DNA from: Microcoleus vaginatus PCC 9802
GTDB lineage: Bacteria > Cyanobacteriota > Cyanobacteriia > Cyanobacteriales > Microcoleaceae
Assembly: GCA_022701275.1 (NCBI GenBank)
Contig: CP031740.1
Coordinates: 4,475,001 to 4,539,000 of the forward strand
DNA length: 64,000 nucleotides
Reading direction: 5' to 3'
The translations under genes and the position numbers were made by a program. This document shows positions 55,611 through 64,000 of this stretch, piece after piece. The notes under the pieces are model-generated. The model had not been told where the DNA came from, searched no databases, and was given only the letters and a program-made list of their open reading frames with translations. The stretch's first letter is position 1, and the number at the start of each line of letters is the position of its first letter.

Positions 55611-57758
55611 ATGCTCTACAATAACGAGATGCTTCCCACATTAACTGTAGAGAGCAGCCCCAGAAGTATTAATATTCTTCTTTATAAGCTGTTATCCTTA
55701 CGCAGGATTGAATACCTCACAGTCGATCGGGAACTTAAGATTAAAGAAATATCTTTGAAAGTACAAGATTTTGCCTACATTCATGAGGAAGTAGGCGAAG
55801 GAAAAGACGTGCGCGATAGTTTTCCAGAACTGATCGGAATTGAAGGACTCCTTGAAGATATTTTTGAAGAAAGACAGCAAGATTGTCAGTTAAAATCAAT
55901 TAGCCGAGTTCTCGAAGACGGATCTTATTTGTATCTAAACTTGTACATATTTGGTTATAAGGGACAAGCGAATGCTGACAGATTGATTATTTTATGCGAA
56001 GATGTGACAGATAGCATTGGATCTCAGCCAACCATGCTTCAGGCTGCCAACAAAACAAGTATGAAAGGCGAGCACGTAGCTGCTGCTGGCGATTATATTG
56101 ACAAAATTATTAATTCCCTAGGCGATGTTTTGTTCGTAACAGGAACATCGGGCCAAATCAAAAAACTGAATCAAGCTGCACAGCAATTATTTGGATATAC
56201 CGAATCAGAATTAATCGGCCAATCCATATCCATGATTACGGCTGAGGAGGAATTGTTACGCAAAGTCAGCCAGCTACCTCCTGCACTTAAAAGCGAATAT
56301 TGGCCTCAAGTAAAAGTAGCTTGCCAAACGAAAATAGGTTTAAAGGTGATTGTTGCGTTTTCATGCTCTACTTTCGAGACAACCACAGGAAGCCCGGATG
56401 CAGATAGGGAGGTTATACAAGATTTTGTTTATATCGGCAAAGACATTACCAAGCAACAACGCATAAAAAAGTGTCAAGAAGCACAGTATGCTGTTACTCA
56501 TATCCTGTCAGAATCAAGTTCTCTAGATAGCGCAACTCCGAAAATTTTGCAAGCTATTTGCCAAAGTTTTGGGTGGGATTTTGGCGAACTTTGGACGCCT
56601 GCAGAGGTGGAGAAAGAAACTAGATTGGGTGAGGAAATAAAATCTGAAAAAGATCCGCTTTGGTGCTTGCCGCTTTCCTGTCCGATCGAGGAAACTCCTT
56701 GTTGGCGGCGGGTAGCAGTTTGGCAGGCAGCGGAGGAAGTTAGGCAGTTTGCCGAAAACTATCAGCAGATTACTTTGGCTGCGGGTGAGGGTTTGCCGGG
56801 AGCGGTTTCCAGAAGCGGTTCTACGCAGTGGATTACTGATCTTGTGGGCGATCGCAATTTCGTGCGATCGCGCTTGGCCGAGGAAGCGGGACTGCGATCG
56901 GGATTCGGTTTCCCCATTCACGCTAGGAGCCAAGTTGTAGGAGTAATGACTTTTTTTTGCCGGGAAGAACTGCCACCGGATCAAGATTTACTTCAGATCA
57001 TAGCTGTGGTAAGTTCTCAATTAGGGGAATTTGTCAAGCGCAAATATGCAGAGAAAGAATTGCAAGAAGCTGAAGCTTCAATCCGATTCTTGTACGAACA
57101 AGAAAAACGCCAAAGTGAAGAATTAGCTCGGCAAAATTTAGCTTTAGAACAAGCCAAATTAGAATTACAAGCAGCTAACATGGAATTGCAGCGCCTCGCT
57201 TCGGTGGATGGATTGACTCAAATTCCCAACCGCCGCTGTTTTGACAAAAAATTGGAGTTAGAATGGCAGTTGATGGAGCGAGAAAAAGAGTCGCTGTCTT
57301 TAATTTTGTGCGATATCGATTTTTTCAAACTTTACAACGATCATTACGGGCATCAAGGAGGCGACGAATGTTTAAAACAAGTAGCCGAGATTTTAGCTAG
57401 CAAGGCTCAGCGGGCAGGAGATTTAGCCGCCCGCTACGGTGGCGAAGAATTTGCGGTAATTTTGTCGCGAACTGATGTGCAAGGAGCAAAGCAGATAGCT
57501 GAAGCAATTCGCAGCGATTTGAAAGCAGCGGCAATTTTTCATGCTGCTTCCAAGGTAAGTAATTTTATAACTCTTAGTATGGGTATCGCTACTACGGTAC
57601 CTGCTACTGGTTTATCGATTGAGGAGTTAATTGGACAGGCTGATCGAGCGCTGTATCGAGCTAAACTAGAAGGGCGCGATCGTATAGTTGACCTAGACTT
57701 GAAAATAGAATTTCAGCGCCCGAAAGGAGTATTTTCTGATGATTGTGAGAGAAGCTAA
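55611..57758 (+). CDS. Diguanylate cyclase with PAS and GAF sensor domains
   Basis: About 715 residues. An N-terminal PAS-like region (about 20-150), a PAS domain (about 160-285, VLFVTGTSGQIKKLNQAAQQ), a GAF domain (about 290-480), coiled coil (485-530) and a GGDEF domain (about 535-695). The active site is GGEEF at 610-614, and the inhibitory I-site R601-A-G-D604 lies five residues before it, so it should make c-di-GMP and be product-inhibited. No chromophore-binding cysteine pattern is seen in this GAF. ATG 55611 is chosen over TTG 55602. The next gene overlaps its end. Confidence 0.93.
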   Translation: MLYNNEMLPTLTVESSPRSINILLYKLLSLRRIEYLTVDRELKIKEISLKVQDFAYIHEEVGEGKDVRDSFPELIGIEGLLEDIFEERQQDCQLKSISRVLEDGSYLYLNLYIFGYKGQANADRLIILCEDVTDSIGSQPTMLQAANKTSMKGEHVAAAGDYIDKIINSLGDVLFVTGTSGQIKKLNQAAQQLFGYTESELIGQSISMITAEEELLRKVSQLPPALKSEYWPQVKVACQTKIGLKVIVAFSCSTFETTTGSPDADREVIQDFVYIGKDITKQQRIKKCQEAQYAVTHILSESSSLDSATPKILQAICQSFGWDFGELWTPAEVEKETRLGEEIKSEKDPLWCLPLSCPIEETPCWRRVAVWQAAEEVRQFAENYQQITLAAGEGLPGAVSRSGSTQWITDLVGDRNFVRSRLAEEAGLRSGFGFPIHARSQVVGVMTFFCREELPPDQDLLQIIAVVSSQLGEFVKRKYAEKELQEAEASIRFLYEQEKRQSEELARQNLALEQAKLELQAANMELQRLASVDGLTQIPNRRCFDKKLELEWQLMEREKESLSLILCDIDFFKLYNDHYGHQGGDECLKQVAEILASKAQRAGDLAARYGGEEFAVILSRTDVQGAKQIAEAIRSDLKAAAIFHAASKVSNFITLSMGIATTVPATGLSIEELIGQADRALYRAKLEGRDRIVDLDLKIEFQRPKGVFSDDCERS

Positions 57759-58272
57759 AATCGCTGATGCACCTGCAATCGCACGGGTTAATCTAGATAC
57801 TTGGCGGACAGCTTACCGAAAAATTGTACCCACAGCTTACCTCGCGCAACTGTCCTATGAAAAAGGAGAAAGCCGTTGGCAAGAAATCCTGACAAACGTC
57901 AAAAATACTGGGGTTTTTGTCTGCGTTGCTGAGAATGACTCGGGACAAATTGTGGGTTTTGCTGCGGGTGGTTGTGAGCGCACCGGCAAATATATATATA
58001 AAGGAGAATTATTTGCCATCTATATTTTGGAGGAATATCAGCGTCAAGGAATCGGACGGCAACTCGTGAGAACAGTTGCCACAAAATTGGCAGAATTAAG
58101 TTTGAACTCGATGCTAGTTTGGGTACTAGGAGACAATTCAGCCTATAAATTTTATGAATTCTTAGGAGGTGAAAAAGTAGACGAACAGCAAACAAGTAGA
58201 GCCGGAGTTGCACTCAAAGAAATTGCCTACGGGTGGAAAGATATCGCAGTGCTGATTAACACGGCTGTATGA
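57739..58272 (+). CDS. GNAT-family N-acetyltransferase
   Basis: 177 residues. GNAT fold with the acetyl-CoA loop YQRQGIGRQLVRTVA and the end motif NSAYKFYEFLGGEKVDEQ. Overlaps the diguanylate cyclase gene by 20 bp, with AAGGAG well placed upstream, so translation is probably coupled. Substrate unknown; the coupling suggests a shared physiological setting with c-di-GMP signalling. Confidence 0.9.
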   Translation: MIVREAKIADAPAIARVNLDTWRTAYRKIVPTAYLAQLSYEKGESRWQEILTNVKNTGVFVCVAENDSGQIVGFAAGGCERTGKYIYKGELFAIYILEEYQRQGIGRQLVRTVATKLAELSLNSMLVWVLGDNSAYKFYEFLGGEKVDEQQTSRAGVALKEIAYGWKDIAVLINTAV

Positions 58273-58292
58273 CTTAAAAACTGGAACTTTTG

Positions 58293-59360
58293 TCAATCGT
58301 CGATCAAACTTCCCCTCTTCATTTGTTCCCGTTCTATCGCCTCAAACAAAGCTCGAAAATTCCCCGCCCCAAAACCTCCAGCTTGCACCTGTTTGCCATT
58401 AACTAAACTAACTCGGCGCTCAATAATCTCCAAAAAGAAAGTCGGTTCTGCAAAAATTGGCTGGGTAAAGATTTGCAGCAGCATCGCTGCGGGAGTATCT
58501 TCTTGCCAATCGGCCAACACTTGACAAGCTGCAATTGCTTGCCAATCCGCAGGCAAATAGTTTTGCCGCTGCTGCAATTCGGAGTAGTATGTTGGAGGAA
58601 CCGGCAGAAAAGGCAAACCGCACGATCGCAAATCGGCAACAACCGCCACGATATTATTAGTTTGCAAAGCCATGTGCTGAATTCCCGGCCCCCGATTTGC
58701 GCTCAAAAACTCTTGAATTTGAGAATTAGCTGATGCCGGTTCATTAATCGGGAATTGCACCCCACCTTCAGCGTGCACCATAACTTGGCTCCGCAAAGCT
58801 GATTTCTCAGTCTGAATGTCAAAATTTTGCTGCGGTTGAAAATTTAATATTTTTTGATACCAACTAACAGCACTTGACAAATCCCCAGATTCAACATTTA
58901 ACACTACGTGGTCAATCCGGGTAAACAACGGCCGCTTATCCGAAGCCGATAGCAGTGAATGGCTGCTAATTCGCTCCACGAGTGTATGGCTTAAATCTCC
59001 CCAGCCCGAGATTTTTGCCCGCTTAAAATAGCCTCCTGCGTTTAGGTCTTCTTGAATCGGTTCCAGGATTTTAGCACCTTCAGCAGCCGCTCTAGCTACC
59101 GCTAATTCAATATTTTTTACCCGAAAGCCTACATCGGCAATCCCTGGAGGATGAAACTTCAACCAACTAGCAGCGGGACTAGCGGGTGTCAGGGGCGAAG
59201 ATAAAATAAAACATACATTGCCGCTGCTGACAACTTCAGTGCGAGTGTGGCTGCTGGCATAACCTGCTATTGATTGAAAGCCTAACTTGCCGACAAACCA
59301 GTCGCGGGATACTTTAGCGTTTTCAACGTAAAATTGAATGCGATCGAACTCCATAATCAA
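58293..59360 (-). CDS. hpd: 4-hydroxyphenylpyruvate dioxygenase
   Basis: 355 residues. Converts 4-hydroxyphenylpyruvate to homogentisate, needed for tocopherol in cyanobacteria. The two-VOC-domain fold has the iron ligands H151 (RIDHVVLNVES), H229 (GIQHMALQTNN) and E311 (FFLEIIERR). The C-terminal GFGAGNFRALFEAIEREQ closes the active site as in known HPPDs. Convergent with the GNAT gene, 20 bp apart. An internal start at 59354 (MEFDRIQ) is possible. Confidence 0.93.
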   Translation of the reverse strand: MIMEFDRIQFYVENAKVSRDWFVGKLGFQSIAGYASSHTRTEVVSSGNVCFILSSPLTPASPAASWLKFHPPGIADVGFRVKNIELAVARAAAEGAKILEPIQEDLNAGGYFKRAKISGWGDLSHTLVERISSHSLLSASDKRPLFTRIDHVVLNVESGDLSSAVSWYQKILNFQPQQNFDIQTEKSALRSQVMVHAEGGVQFPINEPASANSQIQEFLSANRGPGIQHMALQTNNIVAVVADLRSCGLPFLPVPPTYYSELQQRQNYLPADWQAIAACQVLADWQEDTPAAMLLQIFTQPIFAEPTFFLEIIERRVSLVNGKQVQAGGFGAGNFRALFEAIEREQMKRGSLIDD

Positions 59361-59755
59361 TAATTGAAAATGGAAACTGAAAAATGGAAAATCTGCTGAT
59401 TTTCAAGGCGAAATTGCAAGGGAGGAATTGAGTAATGGATATTTTTCATACTTTTTATTGCGCGCCCACTTAATAATAACCTAAAAATGGAATATCCTAG
59501 CTCCCTCTGAAGGCAGAAATAAGTCGGCACTTAAAAGAAACCCGGTGTGTGCGATAACTTAGGTTTGACCGCTAGGCCTTCACCAATAGGACTAAGGCAA
59601 AAAAATGGTTTGACGTGCTATTTATAGGGGTAAGGTGCGCGAGTCCATGCACCCTACATAATTAACTGCTGTACAAGTTCTCAAACCTAAAAATATCATA
59701 ATTTTTCTTGCCTTCAGCTTCCGCTGCGTTCTGCCTTCAAATCACTCCTCAATAG
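59361..59755. other. Intergenic region upstream of hpd
   Basis: No gene. At about 59628-59661 a GTGCGCGAG...GTGCACC-type repeat unit related to the GTAGGGTGC family is present. The hpd promoter is expected at the left end. Confidence 0.45.
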
Positions 59756-60463
59756 CTAAAAGAACAAATGACTTTCCGGCTGAATATTAATCTCCATCGG
59801 CACAGCTTGCGGGTCAGCCGAAAGAGCAAACATAATCGCATTGGCGGCAGTTTCGGTACTCAGCATTTTTGACCTGTCTACCTTCAAACTCACATTATCC
59901 CAAAACGGAGAATCCACCCCGCCAAAATAGAATAGCGTAAACTTAATGCCGTAGCGTCGCAGTTCATCTGCCATGCACTTGCTGAAACCAACTACCCCAA
60001 ACTTTGAAGCGCAATAAGCCGTTCCCATCGCCATCGAATGCTTGCCCAAAATCCCGATGACATTGCAAATGTGGCCGGATTTGCGCTCTTTCATCACATT
60101 CGCCGCTGCTTGAGACGTGTAAAAACTGCCTTTTAAGTTCAAGTCAAGCATTGCATCTAAATCAGCGGGTTCTAACTTGTTCCACTGCTTGAGAATTCCG
60201 GCACCGGCGGCGTTTACGAGGGCATCAATTTGTCCGAAATGTTCCACAGCTTTGTGCATCAGCGTCTCGACTTGGGGCAAATCGGTGATATCTGTGGGTA
60301 CGCAGAGTACCTCTGTTGCCGAAAGTTCGCTAGCTAAAGCGTCTAATTTACTGCTGTCTCTGGCGGCGAGCACTAGCCTCGCACCCGCATCAGCGAGTTT
60401 GCGGGCCACTGCTGAACCGATGCCGCCAGTTGCACCCACCACAACCACAACTTTGTCCTGCAT
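59756..60463 (-). CDS. Short-chain dehydrogenase/reductase
   Basis: 235 residues of the classical SDR family. Cofactor motif VVGATGGIGSAVARKL (TGxxxGxG), NAAGAG, and the active site YCASK with the Ser located earlier (NVIGILGKHSMAMGTAY). The basic RDSSK after the second strand suggests NADP(H). Substrate unknown. Confidence 0.92.
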   Translation of the reverse strand: MQDKVVVVVGATGGIGSAVARKLADAGARLVLAARDSSKLDALASELSATEVLCVPTDITDLPQVETLMHKAVEHFGQIDALVNAAGAGILKQWNKLEPADLDAMLDLNLKGSFYTSQAAANVMKERKSGHICNVIGILGKHSMAMGTAYCASKFGVVGFSKCMADELRRYGIKFTLFYFGGVDSPFWDNVSLKVDRSKMLSTETAANAIMFALSADPQAVPMEINIQPESHLFF

Positions 60464-60546
60464 ATCCCTTTACATTTCTTTACGTCCCGATTGTATGATA
60501 ACTCAAGTTGCTAGTAATGGGGAGGTTGATATATTTTAATTTTTAA

Positions 60547-61956
60547 TTAATTGAGGGAAACTTGCCAGCCTTTTTCGGCTTTTTTTAGCTGGAGAGAAGC
60601 GCAGGATTGCAAAAACTTAGTAAATTTCCTACCGAGATTAAAATCTTTAATTATTTGGGTAATTTGTTTGCCGTATTGTCTGTGAAATTCGCTGCCTACA
60701 TTGGAGAGAAATACAGAATTTTCACGAGAGTTGCCGGTTAAGTCGCCAACGATTTTGACAAGAGCTCTTTCCAAGTCTTCCAGAGAATTAATATCTGTCA
60801 AAGTCGCAGGTGCTGTCTGGTGGTTATTCAGAATTTCTTGGCTAAGTATTGGCGGTGGGGGCGATAATCTTACTTCAAAAAGAGTGACATAAGTTTGAGA
60901 AACTTCTGAGGGTTTGTGGAGGACAAAATCGGTGGGATATTTAAGAAAGATATCCCGGGTTTTAGTACCGAGCAAATGATGAGCAACAACTTGATTGAGG
61001 ACTAAGCCGTAATTTTCCCTAAATAAAGCTGCAACAGTGGAAACTTTGATCCACTGAGTTGAGGTGCGTTTTTGCTCTTTTTTGATTAATTCTTTTAGTT
61101 GAATAACTAATTGTTCGAGGGGTGTAATTTCCGGTATGGTTACAAGGGAATGGGTTTCCATTTGTCCGGTTTTGCTGTTTAAAACTAGGATTTTATCTAT
61201 TTGTTTGCGGACTTGAAATACGGTTAGTCCGTGGGCTTGCAGTGTATTGCTGAGGTGAGTGAGGGCGCGATCGGACGAACAGACAAAAATCTCTTTGGCT
61301 GTGGGATAATGTACGAAAATCGAGGCGCCGACTGTAGCCATTTTTAAGTCTGCACTGTCTTTGCCGGGGGGGACGTGAATTAGTTGATAGCCGCGCTGGT
61401 GAAATTCCGCATCTTTTTTGCCCATGCTGCGCCAGTTGGCAAAGGCGACTTTGATTTGGATTGGATAGTGGCAAATTCCCTCTAGGAATTTTTCGGTTTC
61501 GATGGTGAGTTGCAAGTTTTCGACATCTAGCAGCAAGATAGCAATGCCGATTGGAAGCGAATTTGTTTGATGGGTGGTGGGAGTGGGAGGTTTTGAGGAA
61601 ACTGAGTTTTGTGATTTAGCGGGTGCTGTTTGAGATTGGGCTAGCTGCTGAATTTTGACCGATAATTTGCTGAATTGAGGTGAATTAACGAATTCTGGAA
61701 CCAGCAGAATTTGTAGGTATTTTTTCGCAGTCAGCAGCAGGGAATCTGTATCGCTGGCTACTGTGAAACTTTTTGTCAATTTTCCAATCAAAACTGACTG
61801 AAACTCAGGTTTGGCCCAGGGGGTTTTCCTGTATTTTTCAGCTATCCATTCGGGATGCTGTTCCTGAATGGTAATTAGGGTTTGAGCTATATAGCGACTG
61901 ATGGCGCTGAATGCGAGAGATTCTTGAGTCGCCAGCAAGGGGGTTCGATCGGGCAT
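60547..61956 (-). CDS. NYN/PIN-like ribonuclease with C-terminal LOTUS/OST-HTH-like domains
   Basis: 469 residues. A helical N-terminal region (about 10-110) is followed by a Pro/Ser/Thr linker and a NYN domain (about 136-260) with acidic catalytic residues D144 (LLLDVEN), D203 (KDSADLKMA) and D229 (CSSDRALTH). Two OST-HTH-like blocks follow: one about 278-360 and a clearer one at 390-467 (NSVFLSNVGSEFHRQYGKQI). LOTUS domains bind RNA (G-quadruplex or dsRNA has been proposed) and in eukaryotes occur with NYN in MARF1-type proteins. It probably degrades or processes specific RNAs. Confidence 0.85.
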   Translation of the reverse strand: MPDRTPLLATQESLAFSAISRYIAQTLITIQEQHPEWIAEKYRKTPWAKPEFQSVLIGKLTKSFTVASDTDSLLLTAKKYLQILLVPEFVNSPQFSKLSVKIQQLAQSQTAPAKSQNSVSSKPPTPTTHQTNSLPIGIAILLLDVENLQLTIETEKFLEGICHYPIQIKVAFANWRSMGKKDAEFHQRGYQLIHVPPGKDSADLKMATVGASIFVHYPTAKEIFVCSSDRALTHLSNTLQAHGLTVFQVRKQIDKILVLNSKTGQMETHSLVTIPEITPLEQLVIQLKELIKKEQKRTSTQWIKVSTVAALFRENYGLVLNQVVAHHLLGTKTRDIFLKYPTDFVLHKPSEVSQTYVTLFEVRLSPPPPILSQEILNNHQTAPATLTDINSLEDLERALVKIVGDLTGNSRENSVFLSNVGSEFHRQYGKQITQIIKDFNLGRKFTKFLQSCASLQLKKAEKGWQVSLN

Positions 61957-61998
61957 GGCCCTCTACAATGCGGGATGCTGTTTCAATTTATCACAATT

Positions 61999-63270
61999 CT
62001 AGTTTCTGGCCGGGAGTCGGACGATCGCCCGCCAAATTAAACCGGCGGCAATTAATGCCAATCCTGTCAGCCAAATTTCCCTCTCCACCCAGAAAGCCAG
62101 AAACAGACAATTCCCCAAACCCACCCAAGCCAACCACTGCGGATAAAGCCTTTCGGCGGGGGAAAGTTGCAGCGCGGCGAGGTTGGTGATAGCGTAATAT
62201 ATCAAAACACTAAAAGCACTGAACGACCAAGTGGTTTTGACATCGCCGACGAGGATTAAAAGTGCGATCGTAACTTCCACCACCACCACAGCCACGTAGG
62301 GAGTTGTCCCCGAAGGATTCAGCCGCGCCAAGACTCTCGGCATATCCAAGCGCCGCCCCATCGCCAGCCAGATGCGCGAGAGCCCTAAAATTAAGTTCAG
62401 CAAGACTCCCAACATAGCGGTAATTGCGCCGACGGCTAGCAGTTGAGAAACTCCTCGAATTGGGAAACTGCGGGCGATGACTTCCAGGGGTGCAGTCGTA
62501 CCGCCTGTTTGTAAAGACAATTTATCGCCTCCCGGGGCGCCCGCGATAACTATTGCTACCCCCACGTAAAGCATCATTGTCAGCACCAAAGTAAAAATTA
62601 TGGCTTTAGGAATCGTTTCCCTGGGTTCCCGCACTTCCTCGCTCATTGTGGTGATGCGGGCGTAACCGCTATAAGCGACAAACATCAGGGCGGTGGCTTG
62701 GAGGATGGAGCCGATCGAGCTATCATTCTGTAGGGCGGGCATTTCCCACCTTACCTCTGGCAAACCGACAGCAACAAACACCGCTAAGGATAGAAGTGTA
62801 ACTGAGACTATGGCAGTATTGGCAATATTCGATCGCCTAATTCCCGTCAATACAATTAAAGTGAGAACGGCGAGGGCGACTAAAGCTGTTAGGATCAGGT
62901 AAGTGCGATCGGCTACACCAAAGGCATTTAAAAAATACCCCGCAAAACCTAAAGCAGCAGTAGCCGCAGAAGCCGTTTTCGCCAACAGAAACATCCAGCC
63001 CGCAGTGAACCCCAGCCAAGGATTGAGATATTTGTAGCCATATTCATAAGTACCGCCGCTAACAGGATGATTTGCCGCTAATTGAGCGCTGTTAAGACCA
63101 TTGCAAACAGCCACTAAAGCCGCAATACCTACAGCCAAAATCACTCCCGGCCCTGCAACTTCCGCCGCAATCCCGATACTCACAAATACTCCGGTACCGA
63201 GGATTGAGCCCAAGCCCATGAGAGTTGCGCCGAAAACACCTAACTCTCGCTTAAGAAGCGGTGAAGACAT
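61999..63270 (-). CDS. APC-family amino acid permease
   Basis: 423 residues with about twelve membrane helices. It starts with the APC family pattern VFGATLMGLGSILGTGVFVS, followed by NHPVSGGTYEYGYKYLNPW and EVREPRETIPKAIIFTLVL. Likely a proton-coupled amino acid or amine transporter. Substrate unknown. Confidence 0.9.
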   Translation of the reverse strand: MSSPLLKRELGVFGATLMGLGSILGTGVFVSIGIAAEVAGPGVILAVGIAALVAVCNGLNSAQLAANHPVSGGTYEYGYKYLNPWLGFTAGWMFLLAKTASAATAALGFAGYFLNAFGVADRTYLILTALVALAVLTLIVLTGIRRSNIANTAIVSVTLLSLAVFVAVGLPEVRWEMPALQNDSSIGSILQATALMFVAYSGYARITTMSEEVREPRETIPKAIIFTLVLTMMLYVGVAIVIAGAPGGDKLSLQTGGTTAPLEVIARSFPIRGVSQLLAVGAITAMLGVLLNLILGLSRIWLAMGRRLDMPRVLARLNPSGTTPYVAVVVVEVTIALLILVGDVKTTWSFSAFSVLIYYAITNLAALQLSPAERLYPQWLAWVGLGNCLFLAFWVEREIWLTGLALIAAGLIWRAIVRLPARN

Positions 63271-63656
63271 AAATATAGCGGTTTTCTGTTCAGTGCCATA
63301 CTGATATTAGGTTATATCTAGTAATATTTGCAAGAATTCCGGCAGGGGTCTAAACCCCCGCCTCAAAAATCAAGTCCCCAGCTAGGAGGACTGAAATACT
63401 TATTGAGAATGTTGCCCAATCTGAGTTAACATTAATATCAATTCCGCTTGCATTGGAATGATTAAACCGCAGAGTACGCAGAGAACGCAGAGTTCGAGAA
63501 CAGAGAGAGAGAGATGAATAATTCCGATGCTAACGGATTTGATATAACTCAAATACTATTACTATTTCCTAGTGTTCTTAAGAGGACTTTAACTGTGAGA
63601 CAGGGACTTAATCCTGTCGGAATATAGCGGCTGAGAGAAAGGAAAGAACCCTGGTA
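63271..63656. other. Intergenic region between permease and pstB
   Basis: No gene. 63466-63492 has tandem CGCAGAG units related to 46943-46969. Otherwise AT-rich with nothing recognised. Confidence 0.5.
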
Positions 63657-64000
63657 TTAACCGAAACGGCCTTGAATGTAATCTCTCGTACTCGAATTGC
63701 CCGCAGAAGTAAAAATCTTACTTGTCGGCCCAAATTCAACCAGGCGGCCGATGCGACTTTCATCAGTATTAAAAAATGCCGTGTAATCAGAAACGCGAGC
63801 AGCCTGCTGCATATTGTGCGTCACAATCACAACAGTTAACTGCTGCCGCAGAGTCTGAAATAACTCCTCAATCTTCATCGTTGAAATCGGATCTAGAGCA
63901 GAACAAGGTTCATCCATCAGCAAAATTTTGGGCTTCACAGCCAAAGCGCGAGCAATACAAAGTCGCTGCTGCTGTCCCCCCGAAATCCCCTGAGCCGATT
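63657..64000 (-). CDS. pstB: Phosphate ABC transporter ATP-binding protein PstB (5'-truncated)
   Basis: The visible C-terminal ~114 residues include the ABC signature [16 protein letters not shown], Walker [14 protein letters not shown] and H-loop [15 protein letters not shown], then [15 protein letters not shown], all as in PstB. The gene begins beyond the right edge of the window. High-affinity phosphate uptake; the other pst genes are presumably outside the window. Confidence 0.93.
   Translation of the reverse strand, partial: SAQGISGGQQQRLCIARALAVKPKILLMDEPCSALDPISTMKIEELFQTLRQQLTVVIVTHNMQQAARVSDYTAFFNTDESRIGRLVEFGPTSKIFTSAGNSSTRDYIQGRFG

Noticed and set aside
55611..57758. Bilin-binding GAF in the GGDEF protein
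   Set aside because: The GAF lacks the Cys-His and DXCF motifs found in the kinase at 8980-11079.

Overview
The window looks like chromosome from a filamentous, non-heterocystous cyanobacterium of the Microcoleus/Oscillatoria/Phormidium type. This is inferred from very frequent HIP1 octamers (GCGATCGC), heptanucleotide tandem repeats (GATTTTA/TAAAATC), many stem-loop intergenic repeats, and cyanobacterial genes: flavodiiron proteins Flv3 and Flv1, a CPP1-like protein, a DUF2232 membrane protein, a TIGR00303-type CobT-like protein, HPPD, and a histidine kinase with a bilin-type GAF domain. No rRNA, tRNA or CRISPR array was recognised.

Layout. 1-8.7 kb: 3' part of ftsY, a PP2C phosphatase with a coupled small membrane protein, argH, a small basic protein beside an IS200/IS605 remnant, PrxQ/Bcp, Nudix, an alpha/beta hydrolase and coaX. 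9-16.3 kb: a histidine kinase whose second GAF domain carries both cysteines of a DXCF cyanobacteriochrome, followed by a flv3 - degenerate vWA - flv1 operon and a hicAB toxin-antitoxin pair. 16.4-23.4 kb (minus strand): pgsA, ADP-ribosylglycohydrolase, sugar transferase, and a two-gene unit of an Hsp70/actin-fold protein with a long acidic coiled-coil partner. 24.5-26.8 kb: Crp-family regulator, universal stress protein, DUF2232 protein.

26.8-34.4 kb is an accessory, decaying island bounded by two inverted copies of a ~225-bp repeat. It holds a degraded ISKra4-like transposase, an IS630 element, a GT-C glycosyltransferase gene with three in-frame stops, a methyltransferase frameshifted at a G7 run, an intact polyprenol-phosphate-type GT2 and a four-helix EamA/SMR-type protein. 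It seems to separate the DUF2232 gene from the CobT-like gene.

34.7-64 kb is mostly ordinary chromosome: a PotD-like lipoprotein, a large PAS histidine kinase, AKR/DUF151, riboflavin synthase, a GYF_2 membrane protein, an intact GT-C/GT2 pair, an M23 peptidase, PgeF-like laccase, CPP1-like protein, HAD hydrolase, PAS-GAF-GGDEF cyclase with a coupled GNAT, HPPD, SDR, a NYN nuclease with LOTUS-like domains, an APC permease and the 3' part of pstB.

Themes: light and redox sensing next to photoprotective oxygen reduction (CBCR kinase, Flv3/Flv1, PrxQ), surface glycan assembly (two GT-C/GT2 sets and a sugar transferase), and heavy intergenic repeat content that in places reaches into genes (the FtsY C-terminus and the leader of the DUF2232 gene).
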